Shown piece after piece: positions 25,730 through 35,596 of a stretch of DNA of 64,000 nt (position 1 is the first letter of the stretch; every line of letters starts with the position of its first letter). The position numbers were made by a program, and so were the translations under genes. Below the pieces are notes generated by a model. It worked only from the letters and a program-made list of their open reading frames with translations, was not told the origin of the DNA and ran no database searches. The stretch comes from JACJWR01 sp964556255. Lineage in GTDB: Bacteria; Actinomycetota; Actinomycetes; S36-B12; UBA10799. Location of the stretch: contig CAZKVQ010000002.1 of the NCBI GenBank assembly GCA_964556255.1, positions 1 to 64,000 of the forward strand. Reading direction: 5' to 3'.

Positions 25730-27714
25730 GTTCGACCTCACCGGGCACCGGTTCGGGAACACCTCCCCCCAAGCCGGTCGGCGGACCCATGGCTGGCGGA
25801 CCCGGCTCGCTGGGAATGCGGTTGCCCACGGAGAAGGCGCGCGATTTCCGCGGATCGCTGAGGCGGATGCGCCGGCGACTCCACCCGGAGCGGTTCGTCA
25901 TCACCCTGGTGATGGTCTTGGCCACCATCAGCGTCGCGCTGGCCGTCATCGGCCCGAAGCTGCTGGGTGATGCCACCAACATCATCTTCAACGGCGTCGT
26001 CGGCAAGCGCCTACCCCCGGGGATGAGTCAGGCTGAAGCGGAACAGGTTCTGCGGGCAACCGGTCGCAGTCAGCAGGCCGATCTGCTATCCGGGATGACG
26101 GTTGATCCCGGGCAGGGCGTCGACTTCTACGCCCTGTCACGGGTGATTGTTCTGGTGACGCTGGTGTATGTGCTCAGTTCACTGTTCTCCTGGGCCCAGA
26201 ACTACCTGATGGCCGGAGTGACGCAGCGAACGATGTTCCGCCTACGCGAGGAGGTCGACCACAAACTGGGCCGACTCCCGCTGAAGTACTTCGATGATCA
26301 CGCGCGCGGCGACCTGCTGAGCCGGGTCACCAACGACATCGACAACATCTCGACCACCCTGCAACAGACCCTCACCCAGATGATCACCTCGGTACTCACG
26401 GTGATCGGGGTGCTGATCATGATGGTCTGGATCAGCCCGCTGCTGGCGATCATCTCGCTGCTCACGGTGCCGCTGTCCTTCTTCGTCACCGTCACGATCG
26501 CAAAACGCAGCCAGCGCAAGTTCGTGGGGCAGTGGAAGTGGACCGGGATTCTGAACGGCCACGTCGAGGAGATGTACTCGGGCCACGAGCTGGTCAAGGT
26601 CTACGGTCACCAGCAGGAAGCGATAGCCAAGTTCGACGAGGCGAACGAACAGATGTACCGCAGCAGCTTCCTGGCGCAGTTCATCTCCGGGATCATCCAA
26701 CCTGCGATGGCCTTCATCGCGAACCTCAACTATGTTGCGATCGCTGTGGTGGGTGGCCTTCGGGTGGCCAGCGGAACCATGTCGCTGGGAGATGTGCAGG
26801 CCTTCATCCAGTACTCACGTCAATTCACCATGCCGATTACCCAGATCGCGAGCATCACCAACCTGCTGCAGTCGGGCATCGCCTCGGCGGAGCGGGTGTT
26901 CGAACTCCTCGATGAACCCGAGGAGTCCCCCGATCCGTTGGACGCGACGGTACTCGCCTCCCCACGCGGCCGGGTCGACTTCGACCACGTCACCTTCAGC
27001 TACTCACCCGACACCGAGTTGATCAAGGACCTGACATTGGCCGTGGCCCCGGGCGAAGCGGTAGCGATCGTGGGCCCCACCGGCGCCGGGAAGACGACGT
27101 TGGTCAATCTGCTGATGCGGTTCTACGAGATCGATGGTGGCTGCATCCGGTTGGACGGTATCGACACCCGCGATCTCACCAGGGACAACCTGCGAAGTTC
27201 CTTCGGGATGGTCCTGCAGGACACCTGGCTTTTCCGGGGGACGATCCGCGAGAACATCGCCTACGGTGCAGACGGCGCCACCGAGGAACAGATCGTCGAA
27301 GCAGCGACGGCGGCCCACGTCGACAGGCTGGTGCGGACCCTGCCCGACGGCTACGACACCCTGCTCGGCACTGACGCCGCGAATGTGTCAACCGGTGAGC
27401 AGCAGTTGATCACGATCGCTCGAGCCTTCCTCGCGGACCCCGCCGTCCTGATTCTCGACGAGGCAACCAGTTCCGTGGACACCCGCACCGAGGTACTGAT
27501 CCAGCACGCCATGGCAGAGCTCCGCAAGGGCCGGACCAGTTTCGTCATCGCTCACCGACTGTCGACGATCCGCGACGCCGACACCATCATCGTGATGGAT
27601 CAAGGGTCGATCATCGAGACCGGTACCCACGACGAACTGATCGCGGCCGGGGGCTTCTACTACAACCTGTACACCAGTCAGTTCCTGGAGAGTTACGACG
27701 AGGTCGCCTCCTGA
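25726..27714 (+). CDS. Heterodimeric ABC exporter subunit 2 (catalytic NBD)
   Basis: 662 aa from ATG 25726, with GAGGAGG upstream. An extended Gly/Pro-rich N-terminus and a roughly 60-residue external loop between helices 1 and 2 are seen in this LmrD-like family. The NBD has Walker A GPTGAGKTT, Walker B LILDEATS with the catalytic Glu, and H-loop IAHRLST. Its signature reads VSTGEQQ instead of SGGQ. Combined with the Asp/Gln of subunit 1, this gives one canonical and one degenerate ATP site. Likely role: multidrug or lipid export. Confidence 0.9.
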   Translation: MSSTSPGTGSGTPPPKPVGGPMAGGPGSLGMRLPTEKARDFRGSLRRMRRRLHPERFVITLVMVLATISVALAVIGPKLLGDATNIIFNGVVGKRLPPGMSQAEAEQVLRATGRSQQADLLSGMTVDPGQGVDFYALSRVIVLVTLVYVLSSLFSWAQNYLMAGVTQRTMFRLREEVDHKLGRLPLKYFDDHARGDLLSRVTNDIDNISTTLQQTLTQMITSVLTVIGVLIMMVWISPLLAIISLLTVPLSFFVTVTIAKRSQRKFVGQWKWTGILNGHVEEMYSGHELVKVYGHQQEAIAKFDEANEQMYRSSFLAQFISGIIQPAMAFIANLNYVAIAVVGGLRVASGTMSLGDVQAFIQYSRQFTMPITQIASITNLLQSGIASAERVFELLDEPEESPDPLDATVLASPRGRVDFDHVTFSYSPDTELIKDLTLAVAPGEAVAIVGPTGAGKTTLVNLLMRFYEIDGGCIRLDGIDTRDLTRDNLRSSFGMVLQDTWLFRGTIRENIAYGADGATEEQIVEAATAAHVDRLVRTLPDGYDTLLGTDAANVSTGEQQLITIARAFLADPAVLILDEATSSVDTRTEVLIQHAMAELRKGRTSFVIAHRLSTIRDADTIIVMDQGSIIETGTHDELIAAGGFYYNLYTSQFLESYDEVAS

Positions 27715-27741
27715 CTAGTCCGGAACAGGCGGCGACGGGCG

Positions 27742-28272
27742 TCAGCGCAGCGCGTCATCCGTCAATGAAGCCGCCGTGATGTACGCCACGTGGCTGCCGA
27801 TCGCGCTCACCTGAACGTCCAACGGCCAACGCCATGGCGATGGCGTCCGACCCAGCAGAGGGAAGGCCGCGGAGGTCATGGTCATCAGTAGACTGCCGAA
27901 CAGCAGACTCGCCCAGGGCTCGCGGAGGCGTTTGCGCAACAACACGTGAGCGACTCCGAATGCCGAGCCGTAGGACCAGCGCAGCGCGATGGTGATGTCG
28001 CCGGCCTCTTTCGCGGTCACCGCCGGAAGGTGCAGGATATTCGCGACGATTTGTCCGGGTACGACGCTATCGTCGTAGTCGAGTCCTTGGTCGCTTGCCA
28101 ATCCCCGGATCGGGGTGCCGTCGCTCAAGCTCGCGACCCCGGTGAAGTCGCCTGATCGAAGCGTTCGCTCGAGGTAGTACCAGAGGGTCATGGCCATAGT
28201 GCCGGCCGCTCCGGCCAACATTCCTCGGGGCAACCAGTGCAGCCGCGGCGGCCGGGTTCGATCTCGTCCCAT
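27742..28272 (-). CDS. Small membrane protein of unknown function
   Basis: 176 aa from ATG 28272. The first hydrophobic segment, MLAGAAGTMAMTLWYYLER, resembles bacterial DUF1440-like integral proteins. A second and third span lie around SYGSAFGVAHVLL and ASLLFGSLLMTMTSAAF, and a fourth near the end. No catalytic motif is seen. It is divergent from the next gene. Confidence 0.65.
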   Translation of the reverse strand: MGRDRTRPPRLHWLPRGMLAGAAGTMAMTLWYYLERTLRSGDFTGVASLSDGTPIRGLASDQGLDYDDSVVPGQIVANILHLPAVTAKEAGDITIALRWSYGSAFGVAHVLLRKRLREPWASLLFGSLLMTMTSAAFPLLGRTPSPWRWPLDVQVSAIGSHVAYITAASLTDDALR

Positions 28273-28367
28273 GCCAACGAAGTGTGTCGCACACCCGGCG
28301 ATGCAACAATTCGGCACATGCACACCATCAGCGATGAGGACACGCCCGGTCGTGCGGCGGCCGGGGC

Positions 28368-29264
28368 ATGAGGCGCTATCGAGCAATCCTTGCGGCACTC
28401 GGGCTTGTGGCCCTGACCGGCTGCGGGCGCCTCGACGACCTGCGCTACTCCCCTGCCACCACCCCGGAGCAGTGGTGCCAGCAGAGACCATGCGTGGAGG
28501 TCGGCGGCACCGTGGTGAATGAGCCGTTGGGCTCGTTCCTGGTGTTTCTGCTCGCCCTGCTTTGGATCGCGGCCGGAATCTACTTCTTCGTGACGCGGCG
28601 TGGCGCCACGTCACGGTTGTGGCTGGGCATCGCCCTGGTGCTGGGCGGTATCGGGGCGGCGCAGGCCGGCATCAGTTACCAAGCATTCAGTTATGTGCTC
28701 AAGTGCCAAGGTCGCGACTTCTGCCTGCTGACGAACGGCTTCGAGGTCGGCTACAGCATCACGCAGGCCCTATCGGTGAGCGCAATGCTCATCGCGGTGG
28801 CATATGCCTGCGCCAGCGGAGCATTGCGAAAGGGCCTGATCTGGTACGCGGCCATCAACGCCGCCATCTACTTGGCGGTTTCCCTTGCCGGGGTACTCGT
28901 ACCCAGCGCCGTCCTGCTGTCCTTCAGCGTGCTCATGCTGTTCGCATTGCCCGGAATCATCATTGTGATCGTCGTCGCCGGACTTCGCTGGCGTCGGACC
29001 GGGGACAGGATGGATCGCTCGCTGGTGATCGCTGCGCTGCTACTCGTGCTCGTCCAGGTCGCCTACTACGCCTACTACGCCGCCGGAATCACGGCGACGT
29101 TGTACAACGGCGGTGAGGGCTTCTACTTCTCGGAGAACGACGTCCTACACATCGGAATGATCGCCTGGCTCGCCTACGTGGTGTTCGCGGTGGGGAAGCA
29201 CCTGCACGACTTTCGGACCGCTGAGGTACCCCCCAGCCAGCCCCCGGTGGCCGTCACCAGTTGA
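28368..29264 (+). CDS. Polytopic membrane protein with N-terminal lipobox
   Basis: 298 aa. The N-terminus LAALGLVALTGCG is a lipoprotein signal (lipobox ALTGC). A Cys-containing external segment (WCQQRPC) follows, then about seven hydrophobic helices ending with ...WLAYVVFAVGKHLHDF. I do not recognise the family. It converges with the TM2 gene, and their 3' ends overlap by 11 bp. Confidence 0.65.
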   Translation: MRRYRAILAALGLVALTGCGRLDDLRYSPATTPEQWCQQRPCVEVGGTVVNEPLGSFLVFLLALLWIAAGIYFFVTRRGATSRLWLGIALVLGGIGAAQAGISYQAFSYVLKCQGRDFCLLTNGFEVGYSITQALSVSAMLIAVAYACASGALRKGLIWYAAINAAIYLAVSLAGVLVPSAVLLSFSVLMLFALPGIIIVIVVAGLRWRRTGDRMDRSLVIAALLLVLVQVAYYAYYAAGITATLYNGGEGFYFSENDVLHIGMIAWLAYVVFAVGKHLHDFRTAEVPPSQPPVAVTS

Positions 29265-29637
29265 TCAGGGGCTTCTCTTCCTTGTCCTTGAAGTTGCCCA
29301 TCAGGATCATGATGAAGTCGACAAGCACCCAGATTCCCAATCCGCCCAGCGTCACGATCATCAGGATGGCCGTACCGACCTTGCCAACGTAGAACCGATG
29401 GATTCCGATGACGCCCAGGAACCAGCAGAGCAGGGCGGCCGCCAGCCTGGACTTCTCACTGACCTCATTACCGGCGGCGTCGAGGCGTGGTTTCCCATTC
29501 GGGAACACCGGGATCTCGGACCCATTGGGGGCGTATGCCATGCCCGGAGCAGGTGCCGGCACAACGGCCTCCTGCGGGACAGGGGTGCTGGTGCTTTCGG
29601 GCGGGGTGGGCTGCGAGACGGGTTCTGGAGTTGTCAT
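29254..29637 (-). CDS. TM2-domain membrane protein
   Basis: 127 aa. A Pro/Thr/Ala-rich N-terminal half is followed by the TM2 signature: AALLCWFLGVIGIHRFYVGK, then GTAILMIVTLGGLGIWVLVDFIMIL. TM2 proteins have two helices with a short turn; their bacterial role is unknown. The start is set by a leaderless promoter. Confidence 0.9.
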   Translation of the reverse strand: MTTPEPVSQPTPPESTSTPVPQEAVVPAPAPGMAYAPNGSEIPVFPNGKPRLDAAGNEVSEKSRLAAALLCWFLGVIGIHRFYVGKVGTAILMIVTLGGLGIWVLVDFIMILMGNFKDKEEKPLINW

Positions 29638-29643
29638 GGTGCC

Positions 29644-29649
29644 ATTCTA
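29644..29649 (-). promoter_or_regulatory. -10 element TAGAAT, leaderless start of TM2 gene
   Basis: TAGAAT on the minus strand ends 6 nt before the ATG at 29637, with no SD. Confidence 0.55.
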
Positions 29650-29657
29650 GTCCTCGA

Positions 29658-30098
29658 TCAGGCCGCTGGACCCAACCGCGGCCAGTCCTGCGCGGGGCAG
29701 CGATCCATCACGGTCACCAGGCCGGCCGCGCGCGCCTCACGAGCCGCGTCCTCGTCGACGACCCCCAACTGGAGCCAAACGGCACCCGCACCGCTCGCGA
29801 TCGCCTCTGAGACGATCGGTCCGACGAGCTCCGAACGGACGAAAACGTCCACGACATCCGGCGGCCCCAGCGCGGCAGCCGCTGCAGCGATACTCGGGTA
29901 GCCCGGCTCCCCGTGCACGGTGGCCGGACGGGGATGAATGGGCACGATCCGTTTGCCCTTGCTCTGCAGCAGCGAAGCCACGCCATAGGCCGCGCGGGCC
30001 GGATTGTCTCGCAGCCCTACGACGAACCAGGTCTGCGCCTGCCCGAGCAGGGCCCGCACCGTCTCGTCGTCGCCGTAGAGATCCACAGTCTCCGCCAC
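29658..30098 (-). CDS. CoA-binding protein (YccU family)
   Basis: 146 aa from GTG 30098, with a GGAGGGG SD. WFVVGLRDNPARAAYGVASLLQSKGKRIVPIHPR is the Rossmann-type CoA_binding motif, and AVWLQLGVVDEDAAREARAAGLVTVMDRCP is the family C-terminus. It resembles the CoA-binding domain of succinyl-CoA synthetase as a stand-alone protein. The ligand and role are not known. Confidence 0.92.
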   Translation of the reverse strand: MAETVDLYGDDETVRALLGQAQTWFVVGLRDNPARAAYGVASLLQSKGKRIVPIHPRPATVHGEPGYPSIAAAAAALGPPDVVDVFVRSELVGPIVSEAIASGAGAVWLQLGVVDEDAAREARAAGLVTVMDRCPAQDWPRLGPAA

Positions 30099-30162
30099 CG
30101 ACTGCCCCTCCTACTCGCTGCCCACTCCTGACCAGCCTGCGGCCGGGCGCTGCCGACCTACT

Positions 30163-31943
30163 CTACGGATGCCGCTTGGGATCGACAATCTCCTCGGCGG
30201 CCTCGTGCGCGTAGGAGGTCTCCAATTCGGCAGCCTCTGCGTCGGCGAGCCCGCGAGTCTTCGCGGTGATCTCGTGGACCGTGCCGTCCTCGTGCGGTGC
30301 CGGCGGCACGGCTGGGTCTTTCCGCGGCGGACTGATCTTGGGCAGCAACAGGGCGACGGCGAACGCCGCCACGAAGATGATCCCGGCGCTCACCAGTGAT
30401 GTCAGGTGAGAGGCCGTTAAGAAGGACTGATACGCCTCGGACGTCAACTGCTTGACGATCGCCGACGGCATACCCGCCGAAGCAGCTCGCCCGAACACCT
30501 CCACGGCGCCGCCGACCGATTGCGCTGCGACGTTCTTGGCCGCATCGGGGAAGGCCGGCGGGAGTTTGGCCAGCGTCGGTTCCATCAAGGAGGCGAACCT
30601 GGTCGCCAGCAGGGTTGAGATCACGGCAACGCCGAGCGCACCGAAGACCTGCCGCACGGTGTTCTGCACGGCGGACCCCGCGCCCGCGCGCGCCAGCGGC
30701 AGAACGTTCTGCATGACGGTGGACGCCGGAGCGATGACCGANNNNNNNNNNCCATGCCGAGTCCGAAGAAGAAGAAGATGACCAGGATCAGCACGATGGA
30801 CGTGTCCATGCCGAGCCGGGTCAGCCCCAGCAGCGAGAACCCGACCACGAAGAGGCCGGTGCTCATCACCAGCTTGTAGCCGAAGCGTTCGACCATCTTC
30901 GCGCTGCGCGGGGCCGCCAACAGTTGTCCTACGGCGAACGGCAGGAAGCACAGCCCGGCCTGGAGGGTGCTGTAGCCACGGAGCACCTGCAGGTAGAACG
31001 GCAACGTGAACGTGATGCCGGACAGCGCGAAGAATGCGAGGCTCACTGCGGTGAGGCTCACCGTATAGCCACGGTTGCGGAACAGCGTGACGTCGAAGCT
31101 GCGGTGGCTGCTGCGCGCCTCGGTCACGATGAAGGCGATGATCACCGCGATGCCGGCGAACATCGGGATCAGCACCGACGCGGCGAGGAAGGTGCGGGTC
31201 TCGGATGCGTGGATGATGCCGTAGACGAGCAGCACCAGGCCGATGATCGACATGATCAGGCCTGGGATGTCCAGGGCCTGTGCTTTCGGGTTCTTGGTCT
31301 CCGGCACGATGCGCCAGATCCCGAAGAGCCCGATGATGACGATCGGCACATTCACCAGGAAGACCGACCCCCAGTCGTTCCCAGTGAGCCAGCTGGACCA
31401 TGACGGGTGCTGCAGCAGGAGTCCGCCGAGCACCGGGCCCAGGGCTACCGCCGCACCGACAGCGCCGGCCCAGGCGCCGATGGCCTTACCTCGTTCGTGG
31501 GGCGGGAACACAACGGTGATGACTGCTAGCGTGACCGGGAGCACCGCGGCGCCGCCGATGCCCATCACTGCCCGGAAGCCGATCAGGGCTCCAGCGTTCG
31601 GGGCGAAGGCGCAGGCGGCTGACGCCAATCCGAAGACGGTCAAACCGATCATCAGGATGCGCTTGCGTCCGTATTTGTCCCCGAGCACACCCCAGGTGAA
31701 CAGCAGGGCGGCGAATACCAGGATGTAGGAGTCGACGGCCCACACCAACTGGCTCTGGCTCGCGTTCAGGTCGCGCTGGATGGTCGGCAGCGCAATGTTG
31801 AGGATGGTGTTGTCGAGCACCACGACCAGAAGGCTGGTGACCAGTACGGCGAGGATCGCCCAACGGCGCGGATGCCCTTCGCCGCTCGTGGTCCACGACG
31901 CCTGCGAGGCACTACCTGGAGCGGGCGCGTCGGTTCCGGACAT
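30163..31943 (-). CDS. MFS multidrug transporter, DHA2 (EmrB/QacA) type, interrupted by assembly gap
   Basis: Start ATG 31943 is preceded by AGAAGAGG. The first helix ends in LVVVLDNTILNIALPTIQRDL, the DHA2 motif D1/C region, and GDKYGRKR follows as motif A. About 14 helices are predicted, with a long charged C-terminal tail. A 10-N run at 30742-30751 shifts the frame between FGLGM and SVIAPASTVMQNVLP, which are continuous in the family. It exports drugs or metabolites by proton antiport. No adjacent regulator is present. Confidence 0.9.
30742..30751. other. Assembly gap (10 N) inside MFS gene
   Basis: Ten N between two out-of-phase halves of a single MFS protein; the frame break is an assembly artefact. 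Confidence 0.95.
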
Positions 31944-32056
31944 GGAGCCTCTTCTCAAGATGAACGGTGATGCCGAAGATACGCGGTCATCGCGGTACCC
32001 GCCCGGGAAGACACAGCGGCCCGCGCCAACCAGTCTAGGTGATTGAACCTTGGACT

Positions 32057-32070
32057 ACCGTGCGCACGGT
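32057..32070. repeat. Perfect 14-bp palindrome at the pabC 3' end
   Basis: ACCGTGCGCACGGT is perfectly self-complementary, and CCTTG/CAAGG flank it at a distance as outer arms. It touches the pabC stop and lies about 115 bp upstream of the MFS start. It could be a terminator stem (but there is no T-run) or an operator. Confidence 0.45.
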
Positions 32071-32900
32071 CAGGGATCAAGGTCGGCGCTACGCTCCTGC
32101 CACACCCGCCGAGCGGCAGCAGCCACCTTACCGGCGACTCCCGGGAAACGTCGCTCGCCCCAGATCTCGATCGGATGTACGTCCCTCGTACTGGAGGTGA
32201 GGAACGCCTCCGTCGCGTCGGCCATGACGGAGTCGTCGATAACGGCTTCTCGAGCACCGCACCATTCCAGGACCAGCTGTCGGGTCACGCCGTCGAGGCA
32301 GCCCGAGGTCAGCGGCGGGGTCAAGATCTCACCAGCCACCACCAGGAAGACGTTGCTCCCGGTTCCTTCGCACAGTTGACCCCGGGTGTTGTACAGAATG
32401 GCCTCATCGGCACCCTGCCTGCGCGCAGCCCGCAAGGCGATCGCGTTCTCGGCGTACGAGGTGCTCTTGACCCCGGCCAATGCACCCAACTCGTTGCGCG
32501 CAAACGGTGAATCGGCGACCGTCGCCGTCGCCGGCCACGGCTTGGAAGCAACCACGGTGATCAGCAACGTCGGCGCACCGGTGACGGAGTAGGGATCGCC
32601 GACTGCCGCCGGGCCGCTGGTGAGAGTCAATCGGAGCCGACCGCCGGTGCCGACGGCATCGGCGTTCGCGGAGATGACCGCATCCATCGCCCCGACGAGG
32701 ATGTCGTTGTCCGGCACCGGAATGTCCAACGCCGCTGCCGAGCGCGCCAACCTCTCCAGATGCCGAGTCAGCGCGAATGGCGTGCCGTCGACAACTTTCA
32801 TGGTCTCGAAGACACCGGTCCCGACAATCAGTCCGCCATCGGAAACGCTGACTCGGGCCTCCTGAGCATCGACCAAAGAATCATCGAGCCACACCTGCAT
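32070..32900 (-). CDS. pabC: Aminodeoxychorismate lyase (class IV aminotransferase fold)
   Basis: 276 aa, with GGGAGGGG before the ATG at 32900. GVFETMKVVDGTPFALTRHLERL is the class IV N-terminal signature. The PLP Lys lies in GVKSTSYAENA, and EGTGSNVFLV and SGCLDGVTRQLVLE complete the fold. It splits 4-amino-4-deoxychorismate to pyruvate and 4-aminobenzoate for folate. D-amino-acid and branched-chain aminotransferases share the fold, but the neighbouring pabB makes PabC the best call. Confidence 0.9.
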   Translation of the reverse strand: MQVWLDDSLVDAQEARVSVSDGGLIVGTGVFETMKVVDGTPFALTRHLERLARSAAALDIPVPDNDILVGAMDAVISANADAVGTGGRLRLTLTSGPAAVGDPYSVTGAPTLLITVVASKPWPATATVADSPFARNELGALAGVKSTSYAENAIALRAARRQGADEAILYNTRGQLCEGTGSNVFLVVAGEILTPPLTSGCLDGVTRQLVLEWCGAREAVIDDSVMADATEAFLTSSTRDVHPIEIWGERRFPGVAGKVAAAARRVWQERSADLDP

Positions 32901-32961
32901 GGTCGACCCCTCCCACTACGTTCACTGCGCAAGCCTCGGACCGTTCGGCCAGTGGGCACAA

Positions 32962-34050
32962 TCATGCCCCGACCGAGACCCCCGATCCGGCAGCCACGGC
33001 GATCAGATTGGCTGCCTTGAGCTCGGTCTCAGACCATTCCCCATCCGCATCACTGCCCCAGGTGATGCCAGCTCCGGTGCCGAAGTTCAGCATCGGTGCG
33101 GAGGCCGAACCGGTCTGCCAGAAGCTTCGGATGCCAACTGCCAGTTCCCCGACGCCCCGGTCGGCATCCACCCACCCGATGCCACCGCAGTAGGGCCCTC
33201 GCGGTACCGGCTCCAGGGCCGAGATGATCCGCAAGGCGGAGGATTTCGGCGCTCCGGTCACGCTGCCCGGAGGAAAGGTGGCACCGATGAGCTCGGGCCA
33301 GCCGAACCCCGAACGCAGTCGGGCACTCACCCCCGATACCAGATGCACCAGGCCGGGGTGGGTCTCGACGTGCAGGAACTCGGGCACCGCGACAGAACCC
33401 GGGCGGGCTATCACGCCAAGGTCATTGCGCACCAGGTCGACGATCATGACGTTCTCGGCCCGGTCCTTGTCCAGCAGACCTTCGGGCGTGACCGCGGTGC
33501 CCTTGATCGGTCGGCTCAGCACATGGTCGCCGTCCCGCCGCAGATACAGCTCCGGCGAGGCGCAGGTGACTGCCACCCGAGTCCCGTCCGAACCCTCCGG
33601 CAGCATCAGGGCGCCCGCGTAGGGCGCCGGGTTGCCGGCGGCGAGCAGCCGCGCCAGGGCCATTGGATGACAGCTCCCGGGATCCGGCAGCGGCGCGGAC
33701 AGCACCCGACAGAGATTCGCCTGGTAGACGTCGCCACGCGACACCGCCGCCCGGATACTCCCGACGCCTGCTCGATAGGCGTCACGGTCCAGACTGCTGG
33801 ACCAACTCTCCACCGCGGGTCCGGTCCAGGCGCCCGGCAGGGTGGCGGCCTTGCACGGTTGCCACCGTTCGAATCGAGCGAACACCGCAGGTCCCTCGAA
33901 ATTCATCACCACAGCCCAGCGACCGCCGCCCTCCAGCACGGCTGGGTCGTCGCTGACCTCCTGCAGCCCCAGGCCAAGGAGACCGCCGAACCAAGCAAGC
34001 GGTTCCTCGACGTCAATGGCCCCGTCGAGGCGGGGGTCGGTGGCCGGCAC
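32962..34050 (-). CDS. pabB: Aminodeoxychorismate synthase component I
   Basis: 362 aa from GTG 34050; the start is chosen because homology begins there, with GGAGGG about 14 nt upstream. The chorismate-binding domain shows RPIKGT (the PabB Lys signature), DKDRAENVMIVDLVRNDLG, HLVSGV and FPPGSVTGAPK. It aminates chorismate to aminodeoxychorismate, using ammonia from a PabA glutaminase that is not in this window. It lies 61 bp upstream of pabC on the same strand. Confidence 0.93.
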   Translation of the reverse strand: MPATDPRLDGAIDVEEPLAWFGGLLGLGLQEVSDDPAVLEGGGRWAVVMNFEGPAVFARFERWQPCKAATLPGAWTGPAVESWSSSLDRDAYRAGVGSIRAAVSRGDVYQANLCRVLSAPLPDPGSCHPMALARLLAAGNPAPYAGALMLPEGSDGTRVAVTCASPELYLRRDGDHVLSRPIKGTAVTPEGLLDKDRAENVMIVDLVRNDLGVIARPGSVAVPEFLHVETHPGLVHLVSGVSARLRSGFGWPELIGATFPPGSVTGAPKSSALRIISALEPVPRGPYCGGIGWVDADRGVGELAVGIRSFWQTGSASAPMLNFGTGAGITWGSDADGEWSETELKAANLIAVAAGSGVSVGA

Positions 34051-34143
34051 TGGTCCATCATGGCCCTCCCGCTGTGCCCAGTCACCCGAACGCCCGCCAC
34101 CTGGACGCTGGGACCGGGTACGCGCCGTGACACTCTGGTGAGC

Positions 34144-35055
34144 ATGGGTGCAGAGCGGAGCGAACCGAGTCCGGACGCCCACACGGTTCTGACGCCCCTG
34201 GGCGAGGTGCGCTTCGTCGAATCTGGGCCACCAGACGGTGACCCTGTCCTGATCGTGCACGGCTCCCCCGGCGGGTATGACGTCGCCGCCGTCATGGGCC
34301 GGTTCCTGGCGCGTTTGGGGTTCCGGATCGTCGCCCCCTCCCGTCCTGGCTATCCGGGTACTCCGCTGACGGAGGGCACCACCACCGCCGACGACCAGGC
34401 GAGGCTTCTGGTTGCGCTCTTGGACGAACTCGAGATCGATCGCGCCGGCGTACTCACCTGGTCCGGCGGTGGCCCGTGCGGCTACCGGATGGCTGTCAAC
34501 CACCCGGATCGGCTGACTGCCCTGGTCGCGGTCGCAGCCTTGAGCGGATCGTTCGACTGGCAACTGTCGTGGTCGGAACGACTACTCACCCGGACCCGAC
34601 CCGGCGCGCTGCTTATTCGGATGCTGGCCGACCTGGTGCCTGAACGTCTGATCGCCGCGACGTTGGCGGCGGAGGGAGACCTCACCCCCGAGGAAGTCAG
34701 GGTGCGAACTGCAGACGTCTCAGCCGATCCCGAACGGCGCGCCATGGTGCTGCAGGCCGTACGCTCGGCGGTCGATTCGAAAGAGCGTGCTGCCGGACTG
34801 ACCAACGACAGCCACCAGTTCGCGGTGCTGGGTCTGCTCGACCTGCCCCGCATCACCGTGCCGACCCTGGTAGTCCATGGCGATGCGGACACCGACGTCG
34901 ATCCGGAGTACAGCGACCGCGCTCTTGCGGAGATCACCGGCTCCGTCGGTTTGACCATGCCTCGGGGTACCCACCTGTGCCTGTGGGTCGATCCTGGATA
35001 CCTCGAGGCCCAGGCCACCGTGGCCGGCTTCCTGAAGGAACACGCCACCTCCTGA
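34144..35055 (+). CDS. Alpha/beta hydrolase
   Basis: 303 aa. IVHGSPGGYDV forms the oxyanion loop, TWSGGGPCGYRMA is the nucleophile elbow (WSGGG), VHGDADTDVDPEYS carries the acid, and RGTHLCLW the His. The family includes proline iminopeptidase-like and haloalkane-type hydrolases; the substrate is unknown. It is divergent from pabB. GTG 34138 is an alternative start. Confidence 0.88.
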   Translation: MGAERSEPSPDAHTVLTPLGEVRFVESGPPDGDPVLIVHGSPGGYDVAAVMGRFLARLGFRIVAPSRPGYPGTPLTEGTTTADDQARLLVALLDELEIDRAGVLTWSGGGPCGYRMAVNHPDRLTALVAVAALSGSFDWQLSWSERLLTRTRPGALLIRMLADLVPERLIAATLAAEGDLTPEEVRVRTADVSADPERRAMVLQAVRSAVDSKERAAGLTNDSHQFAVLGLLDLPRITVPTLVVHGDADTDVDPEYSDRALAEITGSVGLTMPRGTHLCLWVDPGYLEAQATVAGFLKEHATS

Positions 35056-35089
35056 TCCTGTCGTACTTGATCCTGCCCGAGGCGACGCA

Positions 35090-35539
35090 GTGCAGACTTC
35101 CGATATGCATCCCGACCCGCAGGACGAGCATTGGCGGCTCTACTGGGCCAGCCACATCGTGCTGCCCACCACCGGTCAGCTGCTGGTCGGCCCTGGAGCC
35201 ATAGACGATTTGCCGCTACCGGGGCCACTGCACGTGGTCACAGCCCACAACCCCGCTGGTCTACGCAGGGCTGACGCGCACAACACCGCGGCCAACGCGG
35301 CTCTCCAGAAGCAGCTGATCGCCCTCGGGGTCGCGTTCCTGCCGGCCGACGGGATGTCGCCCGATGGCTCCTGGGTCGAGGGCGGCTTCGCCGTGAGCGG
35401 TCTGCCGCGGGCAGGCGCTCGTGCCCTGGCCGCGGCATTCGAGCAGGACGCATTCTTCGAAATCACCGAGCATCACGTCATCATCATCACCACAGCAGAG
35501 ACGGTGATCGTCTCCAGCCGGTCACGCAGGTTCGACTGA
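35090..35539 (+). CDS. DUF3293 protein
   Basis: 149 aa from GTG 35090 (GAGG upstream); ATG 35105 is possible. HVVTAHNPAGLRRADAHNTAANAALQKQL, then WVEGGFAVSGL and LAAAFEQDAFFEI, match the DUF3293 pattern (TAYNP..., N...L, E.sf...., FgQ.A). It is a small soluble protein with no assigned biochemistry. Confidence 0.8.
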   Translation: MQTSDMHPDPQDEHWRLYWASHIVLPTTGQLLVGPGAIDDLPLPGPLHVVTAHNPAGLRRADAHNTAANAALQKQLIALGVAFLPADGMSPDGSWVEGGFAVSGLPRAGARALAAAFEQDAFFEITEHHVIIITTAETVIVSSRSRRFD

Positions 35540-35596
35540 CACCGGCGACCGACCAGTCAACGGGCAGCGACGGGCCCTGGCGGCCACAATGAGGGG

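Noticed and set aside
32899..34140. Long plus-strand open frame upstream of and joined to the alpha/beta hydrolase
   Set aside because: It lies antisense to pabB, is Arg/Gly/Pro/His-rich with no domain, and the hydrolase has its own start at 34144.
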